In this document: positions 18,992-26,182 of the stretch, in pieces
How the letters are laid out: every line of letters starts with the position of its first letter
Position numbering within the stretch: the first letter of the stretch is position 1
Source of the DNA: CALAED01 sp036378315
GTDB lineage: Bacteria > Actinomycetota > Actinomycetes > Streptosporangiales > Streptosporangiaceae
Reading direction: 5' to 3'
Length of the DNA: 64,000 nt
Assembly: GCA_036378315.1 (NCBI GenBank)
Contig: DASUWU010000046.1
Location: 3,171 to 67,170 of the forward strand
The notes under the pieces: generated by a model
Told to the model about the DNA's origin: nothing
The model's database searches: none
Seen by the model: only the letters and a program-made list of their open reading frames with translations
Made by a program: the position numbers and the translations under genes

Positions 18992-19161
18992 CCCATCCCC
19001 CTTTGCGGTCGGGGAAGAGCGATTCAGGATCGTGATCCGGACGCAACAACGACGTAATGAGCAACCCGCCGCACTGCTGACCCAGCACCCAGGCTAGCTG
19101 TCACGGGACGGCACACCAATAGTCAACCGCGACATGACTGTAGAAGTGGGGCGATGCGTAC
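18992..19161. promoter_or_regulatory. Divergent control region of the PQQ alcohol oxidation locus
   Basis: These 170 bases lie between the LytTR regulator and the dehydrogenase gene. A short palindrome GGATC-GT-GATCC (19027-19038) is the only clear symmetric element. I could not find a confident pair of LytTR direct repeats or a -10/-35 pair. Confidence 0.4.
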
Positions 19162-20310
19162 ATGCGGGCCGTGGTGTACCTAAAGCCCTTCGAGGTGGGA
19201 GTTGAGGAAGTCCCCGACCCGCGCATCGAGCAGCCGAACGACGTGATCGTACGGATCACGTCCTCGTGCATCTGCGGGTCCGACCTGCACATGTACGAGG
19301 GGCGAACATTGGCCGAGCCCGGCATCGTTTTCGGTCACGAGAATCTCGGGATCATCGAGGAGGTCGGCAGCGGCGTCACCCGCCTGGAGCAGGGTGACCG
19401 CGTCGTGATGCCGTTCAACGTGGCCTGCGGATTCTGCAAGAACTGCGTGGCCGGCCGTACCGGATTCTGCCTCACGGTCAACCCGTCGGGCTTCGCCGGC
19501 GGCGCCTACGGCTATGTGGCCATGGGGCCGTATCCCGGCGGCCAGGCCGAATACCTGCGGGTGCCCTACGCCGACTTCAACTGCCTGCCGCTGCCGCCGG
19601 GCACCGAGCACGAGGCCGACTACGCGCTGCTCGCCGACATCTTCCCGACCGGGTACCACGGCTGCGAGCTCGCCGACGTCTCGCCAGGGGAGACGGTGGC
19701 CGTGTACGGCGCCGGGCCCGTCGGGCTGATGGCCGCGTACTCCGCGCAGCTCCGCGGGGCCTCCCGGGTCTTCGCCGTCGATCGCGTGCCCGAGCGGCTC
19801 GCCAAGGCGCGGGAGATCGGCGCGATCCCCATCGACTTCTCCCAGGGCGACCCGGTCGAGCAGATCCGGGAGCAGACCGGCGGCGAAGGTACCGACAAAG
19901 GCATCGACGCGGTCGGGTACCAGGCGCTCACGCGGACCGCCGATCGTGAAGACCCGGCCACGGTCTTGAACCAGCTCGTACGGACCGTGCGCCCGACGGG
20001 CGCGCTCGGCGTCCCCGGCCTGTACGTGCCCGCCGACCCCGGCGGGGTCGACGAGCACGCCAGGAAGGGGATGTTGCGGGTCGCGATCGGCGCGCTGTTC
20101 GAGAAGGGACTGCGCGTGGGCACCGGGCAGGCGAACGTCAAGCGCTACAACCGGCAGCTGCGCGACATGATCACCACGGGCCGGGCCACGCCGAGCTTCG
20201 TGGTCTCGCACGAACTTCCGCTCGCCGACGCACCCGACGCCTACCGGAAATTCGACCAGCGCGTGGATGGCTACACCAAAGTCATCCTCAAACCCGACTC
20301 CATCCCATGA
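19162..20310 (+). CDS. fdhA: Zinc-dependent dehydrogenase, glutathione-independent formaldehyde dehydrogenase type
   Basis: A 382-aa medium-chain alcohol dehydrogenase of the Pseudomonas FdhA type, which oxidises formaldehyde to formate with tightly bound NAD. Catalytic zinc ligands are in C38-G-S-D-L-H and G58-H59-E60; the structural zinc cysteines are C89, C92, C95 and C103. The dinucleotide motif YGAGPVGL lies around residues 180-187. The ATG is preceded by a weak GTGGGGCG sequence. It is the first gene of the PQQ locus, and a second-step aldehyde oxidation after the PQQ enzyme is the natural role. It could also act on other aldehydes or alcohols by dismutation. Confidence 0.82.
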   Translation: MRAVVYLKPFEVGVEEVPDPRIEQPNDVIVRITSSCICGSDLHMYEGRTLAEPGIVFGHENLGIIEEVGSGVTRLEQGDRVVMPFNVACGFCKNCVAGRTGFCLTVNPSGFAGGAYGYVAMGPYPGGQAEYLRVPYADFNCLPLPPGTEHEADYALLADIFPTGYHGCELADVSPGETVAVYGAGPVGLMAAYSAQLRGASRVFAVDRVPERLAKAREIGAIPIDFSQGDPVEQIREQTGGEGTDKGIDAVGYQALTRTADREDPATVLNQLVRTVRPTGALGVPGLYVPADPGGVDEHARKGMLRVAIGALFEKGLRVGTGQANVKRYNRQLRDMITTGRATPSFVVSHELPLADAPDAYRKFDQRVDGYTKVILKPDSIP

Positions 20311-20428
20311 CCGTAGCCCCCAGGCGAGCATTGCGGAAATCCCTGTCCCGAGCTGCGCCATGCCGTCCAGGAACCATTCGTCCGCTTCGGCGGAGAAGCA
20401 ATATCCGTTCTATTTAGGAGGTGACGTA

Positions 20429-20893
20429 ATGGCGACCCCCACCGACGATCGATCCCAACTGGTAAGCAAGTTGGGGCTGGACCGGCAAAACGGGGCGGCG
20501 CTGGGCCGAGTGCTGGCCACGGGAAACATCGGTGAGGCCGAGGAGGGGCCCGACGGCCGCATGCGGGCCACCATCCGGATCAAGCCGGACGAGCTGGTCT
20601 ACGACCCCTCGGTCCTCATCCTTCCCCATGGTGGTGACCTGGATATCGAGATCATCAACGATGACCTCAACACGCATTGCGCGCTCTTCCCGAGCAATGG
20701 CGACAGCCAGTTCATCTGGCTGGTGAACCATTCTCGGGGAACGGCGAGCATCAATCTCGACGGCCCGGGCTACTACTGGTACAGCTCCCCCACAGGAAAC
20801 GACGAAGGCCGGGGTCTGACCGGTGCCATCGTCGTGCTCGGGGAAGTTCCGCCGGAAGCCCGCCTCGACCGTCCGCAGCAGCCACGACCGTAG
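20429..20893 (+). CDS. PQQ-associated cupredoxin-like protein without copper-site residues
   Basis: A 154-aa protein resembling the MSMEG_3727-type PQQ-associated family that sits beside PQQ dehydrogenases in actinobacteria. The C-terminal 100 residues follow a cupredoxin pattern: a strand, then D-L-N-T-H83-C84, a middle hydrophobic region, and a Y-Y-W-Y loop (115-118) leading to LTGAIVVLG. In blue copper proteins that loop carries Cys, His and Met; here it reads S119-S120-P-T-G-N and L130, so only H83 (and possibly C84) remains. No signal peptide is visible. A perfect AGGAGGTGA Shine-Dalgarno (20416-20424) precedes the ATG, implying strong translation. It sits 13 bases before the PQQ dehydrogenase gene and is probably its partner; an electron-transfer role with copper looks unlikely. 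Confidence 0.78.
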   Translation: MATPTDDRSQLVSKLGLDRQNGAALGRVLATGNIGEAEEGPDGRMRATIRIKPDELVYDPSVLILPHGGDLDIEIINDDLNTHCALFPSNGDSQFIWLVNHSRGTASINLDGPGYYWYSSPTGNDEGRGLTGAIVVLGEVPPEARLDRPQQPRP

Positions 20894-20906
20894 AAAGGAG
20901 CAGGCG

Positions 20907-22595
20907 ATGACGGAATATGTGGACGCGGGACATGCCGTCGACTGGGGAACCCTGAGCGGGGTGCCCGGCAGCGCGCCGCCGGTGGCGCGGAATGTCGATT
21001 ACCAGCGAATCCTCCAGGCCCGATCGACGGAGCCGCAGAACTGGCTCACCTATTTCGGTGCCTACGACGGGCAGCGCTACAGCCTGTTGGACCAGATCAA
21101 CACCGACAACGTCCGGCGCCTCACCCCGGCGTGGGTGTTCCAGTGCGGGCCGGCCGGCCTGCAGGCGGGCGGCTCGACGTACGCGTTCGAGGCGACCCCG
21201 ATCGTGGTCGACGGCATCATGTACGTGACCGGATGGGACGGCTGGGTCTGGGCCCTCAACGCCGTGACCGGGCAGGAGCTCTGGCGCTACCACCACGCGA
21301 CCCCGTTCGACACGTCGCTGTGCTGCGGCAACGTCAACCGCGGTGTGGCCGTGGCGCAGGGCAAGGTGTTCGTCGTGAGCCCCAACGCCCACGTCCTGGC
21401 GCTCGACGCCGAGACCGGCAAGTGCGTCTGGGACCGGACGAACGGCGACGTGCGGGCCGGGGAGAGCGCCACGCTCGCTCCGCTGGTCATCAAGGACAAG
21501 GTCATCGTCGGCAGCGCGGGCGGCGAGTTCGGCGTGCGGGGTCACCTCGACGCCTACGACCTGGAGACCGGGGAGCACGCCTGGCGCACCTACACCATCC
21601 CCAAGCCCGGGGAGCCGGGCTCGGAGACGTGGCCGGCGGACGGTGAGCAGTGGGCACGTGGTGGCGGGAATCCCTGGATCACCCCCACCTACGACCCGGA
21701 GCTGAACCTCCTCTACACCGGGACCGGCAACCCGGCGCCCGACTTCGACGGCGACGTGCGCCCCGGCGACAACCTGTACACCGACTCGTGCATCGCGGTG
21801 AACCCCGACAACGGCGCGCTGGTGTGGCACTACCAGCACAACCCGCACGACCTGTGGGACTACGACAGCATCTCGGAGAACATCCTCTTCGACCAGGGCG
21901 GTCGCAAGTTCCTCGGTCACTTCAACAAGAACGGCTACGGCTACGTGCTCGACCGCACCAACGGTGAGGTGGAGCGGGTGTTCCCGTTCGTCGACCGCAT
22001 CGACTGGGGTGAGATCGACTCCAAGGGACAGATCACGGTCAAGAAGTACCCCGACAAGGAAGGGGAGCCGGTCCACTTCTACCCGGGCCCGGGCGGCGGC
22101 AAGGAATGGACGCACGCGGCCTACAGCCCGCGGACCGAGCTCTTCTACGTCCCTGTGCAGGACGTCGGGGCGACGGCCACGCGGCGGCGCAGGGAGTTCA
22201 AGGAAGGTATCCCGTACTGGGGCGCCGGCGTCGCCGTGGACTCCGAGGGCATGGCGGGCTGCATCAGCGCCTTCGACCCGGCCACAGGTCGGGAGGTGTG
22301 GCGCTGGCGCAACGAGGTGCCGATGTGCGCGTCGGTGCTGGCCACGGCCGGCGACCTGGTGTTCGCCGGCGAACCCACCGGTGAGTTCAACGCGCTGAAC
22401 GCCCGTACCGGTGAGCTGCTGTGGCAGTTCCAGTGCGGCAGCGGCCACCACAGCAGCCCGATGACCTACAGCGCCGGCGGGCGGCAGTACGTCGCCGTGC
22501 CGAGCGGCTGGGGCGGCTGGATCGAGGGGTTCGCGCCGGGCATGCTGGCCGGCACCCACGGAGCCGCGCTCTTCGCCTTCGCGCTGCCGGAATAG
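20907..22595 (+). CDS. PQQ-dependent alcohol dehydrogenase with lanthanide-type D-Y-D motif
   Basis: An eight-bladed propeller quinoprotein of 562 aa. Repeated tryptophan-docking motifs occur throughout. The vicinal disulfide that stacks on PQQ is C139-C140 (SLCCGN). Metal ligands can be placed: E207 in GGEFGVRG, N275 in GTGNPAP, catalytic D318, and D320 two residues later (W-D318-Y-D320), the D-Y-D pattern that in XoxF-type enzymes gives the extra ligand for lanthanides, where calcium enzymes have Ala. No heme motif (CxxCH) is present, so it is not a quinohemoprotein. No signal peptide or twin-arginine motif is visible at the N-terminus (MTEYVDAGHAVDW), which is unusual because such enzymes normally act outside the membrane. 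Start chosen at the ATG after an AAAGGAG site. Confidence 0.9.
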   Translation: MTEYVDAGHAVDWGTLSGVPGSAPPVARNVDYQRILQARSTEPQNWLTYFGAYDGQRYSLLDQINTDNVRRLTPAWVFQCGPAGLQAGGSTYAFEATPIVVDGIMYVTGWDGWVWALNAVTGQELWRYHHATPFDTSLCCGNVNRGVAVAQGKVFVVSPNAHVLALDAETGKCVWDRTNGDVRAGESATLAPLVIKDKVIVGSAGGEFGVRGHLDAYDLETGEHAWRTYTIPKPGEPGSETWPADGEQWARGGGNPWITPTYDPELNLLYTGTGNPAPDFDGDVRPGDNLYTDSCIAVNPDNGALVWHYQHNPHDLWDYDSISENILFDQGGRKFLGHFNKNGYGYVLDRTNGEVERVFPFVDRIDWGEIDSKGQITVKKYPDKEGEPVHFYPGPGGGKEWTHAAYSPRTELFYVPVQDVGATATRRRREFKEGIPYWGAGVAVDSEGMAGCISAFDPATGREVWRWRNEVPMCASVLATAGDLVFAGEPTGEFNALNARTGELLWQFQCGSGHHSSPMTYSAGGRQYVAVPSGWGGWIEGFAPGMLAGTHGAALFAFALPE

Positions 22596-22635
22596 CGAGC
22601 GCAGCGGTCCCGCTCCGGCGGTCGCCGCCTCGTAA

Positions 22636-22671
22636 CACCATCTCGCTCTACATCACCATCTCGCTCTACAT
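22636..22671 (+). repeat. Two tandem 18-bp repeats upstream of pqqA
   Basis: Two exact 18-bp copies (22636-22653 and 22654-22671) stand between the dehydrogenase stop and the pqqA Shine-Dalgarno. Each contains TCTCGCTCTACAT. They could be a leader element or a regulator-binding direct repeat; nothing decides this. Confidence 0.75.
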
Positions 22672-22690
22672 CGGGGAGGAGGTGACAAGC

Positions 22691-22789
22691 ATGGACATGG
22701 AGACCTGGGAGACCCCCGCTTGCGAAGAGATCAGAGTGTCCGCCGAGGCGAGCGCGTACATGAAGATCTGGGAGTACGGCGGCGACTAG
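22691..22789 (+). CDS. pqqA: PQQ precursor peptide PqqA
   Basis: A 32-residue ribosomal precursor of the cofactor PQQ. The signature E-x-x-x-Y is present as E19-A-S-A-Y23; these two side chains are cross-linked by PqqE and become the PQQ skeleton. The length fits the family (about 22-39 aa), with a leader rich in acidic residues (MDMETWETP) and a short follower ending in G-G-D. A perfect AGGAGGTGA Shine-Dalgarno (22677-22685) five bases before the ATG suits a substrate peptide needed in excess. It lies between the PQQ dehydrogenase gene and pqqB-E. It is too short for most gene finders. Confidence 0.93.
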   Translation: MDMETWETPACEEIRVSAEASAYMKIWEYGGD

Positions 22790-22940
22790 CCGGGCCGGGC
22801 GCCGGGCCGCGGCGGCATGGGGTCCGGCGCCCCCAGTCCGGCACGCGCGGGAAGGACGGGTCCCGGGCCCCGCGGCCCGGGCCGCGTCTCGGCGGGATCT
22901 CCGCGGGGTCCCGCCGGAGCCCGCGGCCCGGCAGCGGGCG

Positions 22941-22990
22941 TTCACAGGGCGGCGGGGTTCACAGGGCGGCGGGGTTCACAGGGCGGCGGA
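22941..22990 (+). repeat. Three tandem 17-bp repeats between pqqA and pqqB
   Basis: TTCACAGGGCGGCGGGG occurs at 22941-22957 and 22958-22974, and again with the final bases altered at 22975-22990, ending 16 bases before the pqqB start. The 150 bases between pqqA and this array are very GC-rich and can form hairpins, a possible attenuator allowing more pqqA than pqqB-E transcript. Confidence 0.75.
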
Positions 22991-23006
22991 AGGACGGCGG
23001 ATCGGC

Positions 23007-23957
23007 GTGTGGGTGCGGGTGCTGGGATCGGCGGCCGGTGGCGGGTTCCCGCAGTGGAACTGCGCCTGCCCGTCGTGCGGTGCGGTGCGGGACGGGTCGC
23101 GGCCGGCTCGCCGGCGCACCCAGTCGTCGATCGCGGTGAGCGCCGACCGGCGGCTGTGGTTCCTGCTCAACGCCTCGCCCGACATCCATGCCCAGATCGA
23201 GTCGTTCCCCGCCCTGCATCCGTCCGGCGGCAACCCAGGCGGCGGCCCTGTCGGCGGCCCTGTCGGCGGCCCAGGCGGCGGCCGGAAGGTCCCGCTGCGG
23301 GCGGTGGCGCTCACCGACGCCGAGCTCGACCACACGCTCGGGCTGCTGCTGCTCCGCGAGGGTGGCGGCGTCGAGCTGCACGCGACCGAGGCGGTGTACG
23401 ACACACTCCGCGACGGGAGCTCGCTGCTCCGCACGCTCGAGGCGTACTGCCCTGTCGACTGGCATCCGGTCGTCCCGGACGCCGACGTGGAGCTGGGCGG
23501 CGGGCTGGCGTACCGGGCCTTCGACGTGCCCACGACGAAGCGGGCGCGGTTCGGCTCCGGCATCGGCGCCGGAAAGGGACGGGTCGTCGGCTACCGCCTC
23601 ACCGGCGGGCGTGGCGGCCGGTCGCTGGTGTACCTGCCGGGCGTACAGGACCTCACGGCGGCGGTGCTCGACCAGCTGGACGGCTGCGCCTGCCTGCTGG
23701 TCGACGGCACCTGCTGGCGCGATGACGAGTTGGTCAGGCTGGGCCTGGCGGGCAAGACGGCGCGCGAGATGGGCCACGTGCCGATCGAGGGGCCGGGCGG
23801 CAGCCTCGAACGGCTGGCGCCGCTCCCCATCGAGCGCAAGATCTACATCCACATCAACAACACCAACCCGATCCTGCTCGAGGACTCGCCCGAGCGGCGC
23901 GTCCTGGAGCGGCACGGCATGGAAGTCGCCGTGGACGGGATGGAACTGCGGATCTGA
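23007..23957 (+). CDS. pqqB: PQQ biosynthesis protein PqqB
   Basis: A 316-aa metallo-beta-lactamase-fold oxygenase that hydroxylates the PQQ precursor tyrosine. The opening VRVLGSAAGGGFPQWNC and the zinc knuckle N-C-A-C-P-S-C (about residues 17-23) are diagnostic, as is the DAELDHTLGLLLLREG segment near residue 105, where PqqB replaces the classical HxHxDH. The C-terminal HINNTNPIL segment provides another metal ligand. An extra Gly/Pro-rich loop (about residues 75-95) is encoded by a 12-bp tandem repeat at 23241-23282. Translation begins at GTG 23007. pqqC starts 9 bases after the stop. Confidence 0.93.
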   Translation: MWVRVLGSAAGGGFPQWNCACPSCGAVRDGSRPARRRTQSSIAVSADRRLWFLLNASPDIHAQIESFPALHPSGGNPGGGPVGGPVGGPGGGRKVPLRAVALTDAELDHTLGLLLLREGGGVELHATEAVYDTLRDGSSLLRTLEAYCPVDWHPVVPDADVELGGGLAYRAFDVPTTKRARFGSGIGAGKGRVVGYRLTGGRGGRSLVYLPGVQDLTAAVLDQLDGCACLLVDGTCWRDDELVRLGLAGKTAREMGHVPIEGPGGSLERLAPLPIERKIYIHINNTNPILLEDSPERRVLERHGMEVAVDGMELRI

Positions 23958-23966
23958 GGGCCATAG

Positions 23967-24659
23967 ATGACGCTGGCAATCGAGAACGAGAGCTTCCTCG
24001 CGGCGCTGCGCGCGCAGGGCCGCCGGTACCACGACCAGCACCCCTTCCACCGGAGGATGAACGAGGGCGCGCTGAGCCGCCGCCAGCTCCAGGGCTGGGC
24101 GGCCAATCGCTTCTACTACCAGGTGAATCTCCCGCGCAAGGACGCCGCCGTGGTGGCGAACTGCCCGGATCGCGAGGTACGCCGGCGCTGGATCCAGCGC
24201 ATCCTCGACCACGACGGCACGGTGGACGGCGGGGGCGGGATCGAGGCGTGGCTGCGGCTGGGCCAGGCGCTGGGCCTGACCCGGGAGGAGCTGCTCGACG
24301 AGCGGCATGTCGTTCCGGGGGTACGGTTCGCCGTCGACGCCTACGTCACCTTCGCCCGTACCCGCCCGTGGGTCGAGGCGGTGGCCTCCTCGCTCACAGA
24401 GCTGTTCGCGCCGGATCTGATGGCCGAGCGGCTGGCCGCCTTCGAGCGGCACTACCCATGGATCGACCGTCAGGGATTGGCCTACTTCCGGGCCCGCCTG
24501 ACGCAGGCGCCGCGCGACTCCCAGCACGCCATGCAGGTGGTCACCGAGCACTGCAGGACGGCCGACGAGCAGGCGGCAGCCGTCGCGGCGCTGTCGTTCA
24601 AGTGCGACGTGCTGTGGAGCATGCTGGACTCCATCGATCGCGCCTACCCGGACCGCTAG
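23967..24659 (+). CDS. pqqC: Pyrroloquinoline-quinone synthase PqqC
   Basis: Cofactor-less oxidase, 230 aa, that catalyses the final ring closure and eight-electron oxidation to PQQ in the cytoplasm. All-helical fold with typical segments YHDQHPFHRRMNEG (residues 19-32), RFYYQVNLPRKDAA, the RILDHDG histidine region and TEHC near the C-terminus. Length matches the family (about 230-250). It begins 9 bases after pqqB and ends 2 bases before pqqD, so it belongs to the same transcript. No anomalies. Confidence 0.95.
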   Translation: MTLAIENESFLAALRAQGRRYHDQHPFHRRMNEGALSRRQLQGWAANRFYYQVNLPRKDAAVVANCPDREVRRRWIQRILDHDGTVDGGGGIEAWLRLGQALGLTREELLDERHVVPGVRFAVDAYVTFARTRPWVEAVASSLTELFAPDLMAERLAAFERHYPWIDRQGLAYFRARLTQAPRDSQHAMQVVTEHCRTADEQAAAVAALSFKCDVLWSMLDSIDRAYPDR

Positions 24660-24661
24660 CC

Positions 24662-25003
24662 ATGCCGGCGCGGACCGTTGACGATGCCGACCGCCCCCGC
24701 CTTGCCCGGCACGTCCGCCTGAGGTTCGACCGGGCGCGGGGCCGCCACGTGCTGCTGGCGCCCGAGGCGGTCTCGGTGCTGAACGGCACGGGCGCCACCA
24801 TCCTGGGTCTGTGCGACGGCCGGCGCACGGTCTCCGACATCGTGGCGGAGCTGCGCGCCGGCTACGACCGTGTGGACGGCGCCGAGGTACGGGACTTCAT
24901 CGCCGGCCTTGTCACCAGGCGATGTGTCGAGGTCGGCGACGGGCCGGTAGCCGACGGACGGGTCGGCGACGGACGGGAGGCGGGGGATGGACGGACCGGA
25001 TAG
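24662..25003 (+). CDS. pqqD: PQQ peptide chaperone PqqD
   Basis: A 113-aa RiPP-recognition-element protein that binds the PqqA leader and presents it to PqqE. The core contains RLARHVRLRFDRARGRHVLLAPE, read in two parts around residues 12-34, then VSVLNGTGATILGLCDGRRTVSDI, the winged-helix-like RRE. The last 20 residues are a Gly/Asp/Arg-rich tail (VGDGPVADGRVGDG) that is longer than usual. The 3' end overlaps the pqqE start by 17 bases in a different frame, implying coupled translation. PqqD is separate here rather than fused to PqqC or PqqE. Confidence 0.92.
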   Translation: MPARTVDDADRPRLARHVRLRFDRARGRHVLLAPEAVSVLNGTGATILGLCDGRRTVSDIVAELRAGYDRVDGAEVRDFIAGLVTRRCVEVGDGPVADGRVGDGREAGDGRTG

Positions 25004-26123
25004 CCCGTTCGGCATGCTGGCCGAGCTCACCTATGCCTGCCCGCTGCACTGCGCGTACTGCTCCAACCCGCTCAACCTCGCCGACTACCGCGACGAGCTG
25101 ACGACGGGGGAGTGGCTGCGGGTGATCGCCGAGGCCGCTGAGCTGGGGGTGCTGCAGCTGCACCTGTCGGGCGGCGAGCCGCTCCAGCGCCGCGACGTCG
25201 TCGAGATCGTCCGCGGCGCCGCCGGGCTCGGCCTGTACACGAACCTCATCACGAGCGCCATCGGCTTCTCCGCTCGCCGTGCCGAGCAGCTGCGCGCCGC
25301 CGGTCTCGACCACGTACAGATCAGCGTTCAGGCCGACGAGGCCGCCTTGTCCGACCGCCTGGCCGGCATGCCGTCGTTCGACCGCAAGGTGGCGGCCGCC
25401 CGGCTGACGAAGAAGCTGGGCTGGCCGCTGACCCTCAACGTGGTCCTCCACCGGCAGAACATCGACCGGATCGGTCGCGTCCTCGAGCTCGCCGAGGAGC
25501 TGGACGCCGACCGCGTCGAGCTGGCCAACACGCAGTACTACGGCTGGGCCCTGCGCAACCGGGACGGGCTGCTGCCGAGCCGGGCCCAGCTCGACCGCGC
25601 CGAGACAGTGGTGCGTGCGGCTCGGGAGCGGCTGAACGGACGGATGCAGATCATCTACGTGGTCCCCGACTACTACAGCCGGTATCCCAAGGCCTGCATG
25701 GACGGCTGGGGACGGCGGCAGCTCACGGTGACGCCGAACGGCGACGTGCTGCCCTGCCCGACCGCGCATACGGTGCCGCTGCCGCGCGCCAGCGTGCGCG
25801 CGCACTCGCTGGCCTGGATCTGGCAGCGGTCACCCGCCTTCCAGCGTTTCCGCGGTACGGACTGGATGCCCGACCCCTGCCGCGGCTGCGACCGTCGCGA
25901 GCTCGACTTCGGCGGCTGCCGGTGCCAGGCGTTCCAGCTCACCGGGGACGCGGCCCGTACCGATCCGGTCTGCCATCTCTCGCCGGATCACGGAGTCGTC
26001 GCGGCGGCGGTGCGGGCCGCCAACGCGCCGGCCGCCCCGGACGCGCCGACCGGGGCGGCCGGGGACGCGCTCATCCCGCGACCGCATCCGCGCGACGTGA
26101 CCCGGCAAGGCCCACTTCAGTGA
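24987..26123 (+). CDS. pqqE: PqqA peptide cyclase PqqE (radical SAM)
   Basis: Radical SAM enzyme, 378 aa, that joins the Glu and Tyr side chains of PqqA. The [4Fe-4S] motif CxxxCxxC is C18-P-L-H-C22-A-Y-C25. The glycine-rich SAM motif LSGGEPL lies near residue 58. A C-terminal SPASM domain carries auxiliary cluster cysteines, including C-R-G-C, and G-C-R-C. A proline/alanine-rich tail of about 30 residues ends the protein, and its final codon enters a 12-bp tandem repeat. The gene overlaps pqqD. No pqqF-type peptidase is in the locus, so precursor trimming must use an unlinked protease. Confidence 0.94.
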   Translation: MDGPDSPFGMLAELTYACPLHCAYCSNPLNLADYRDELTTGEWLRVIAEAAELGVLQLHLSGGEPLQRRDVVEIVRGAAGLGLYTNLITSAIGFSARRAEQLRAAGLDHVQISVQADEAALSDRLAGMPSFDRKVAAARLTKKLGWPLTLNVVLHRQNIDRIGRVLELAEELDADRVELANTQYYGWALRNRDGLLPSRAQLDRAETVVRAARERLNGRMQIIYVVPDYYSRYPKACMDGWGRRQLTVTPNGDVLPCPTAHTVPLPRASVRAHSLAWIWQRSPAFQRFRGTDWMPDPCRGCDRRELDFGGCRCQAFQLTGDAARTDPVCHLSPDHGVVAAAVRAANAPAAPDAPTGAAGDALIPRPHPRDVTRQGPLQ

Positions 26124-26176
26124 CGCCTTCAGTGACGCCTTCTGTGACGACCCTTTTGTGACGACTTCTGTGACGG
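26116..26176 (+). repeat. Degenerate 12-bp tandem repeats between pqqE and the MntP-like gene
   Basis: Units of TTCAGTGACGCC at 26116-26127 and 26128-26139 are followed by TTCTGTGACGAC (26140-26151), a 14-base variant and a partial unit ending at 26176. The first unit includes the pqqE stop codon. Each unit contains GTGAC; the array could be a regulatory direct repeat or simple slippage product. Confidence 0.7.
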
Positions 26177-26182
26177 TGGTTG

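Noticed and set aside
20751..22559. A 602-codon minus-strand open frame opposite the PQQ dehydrogenase
   Set aside because: The product lacks any recognisable motif and mirrors the codon pattern of the plus-strand quinoprotein.
22941..22990. Possible CRISPR-like array
   Set aside because: The 17-bp units are directly adjacent with no spacers and there are no cas genes; it is a simple tandem repeat.
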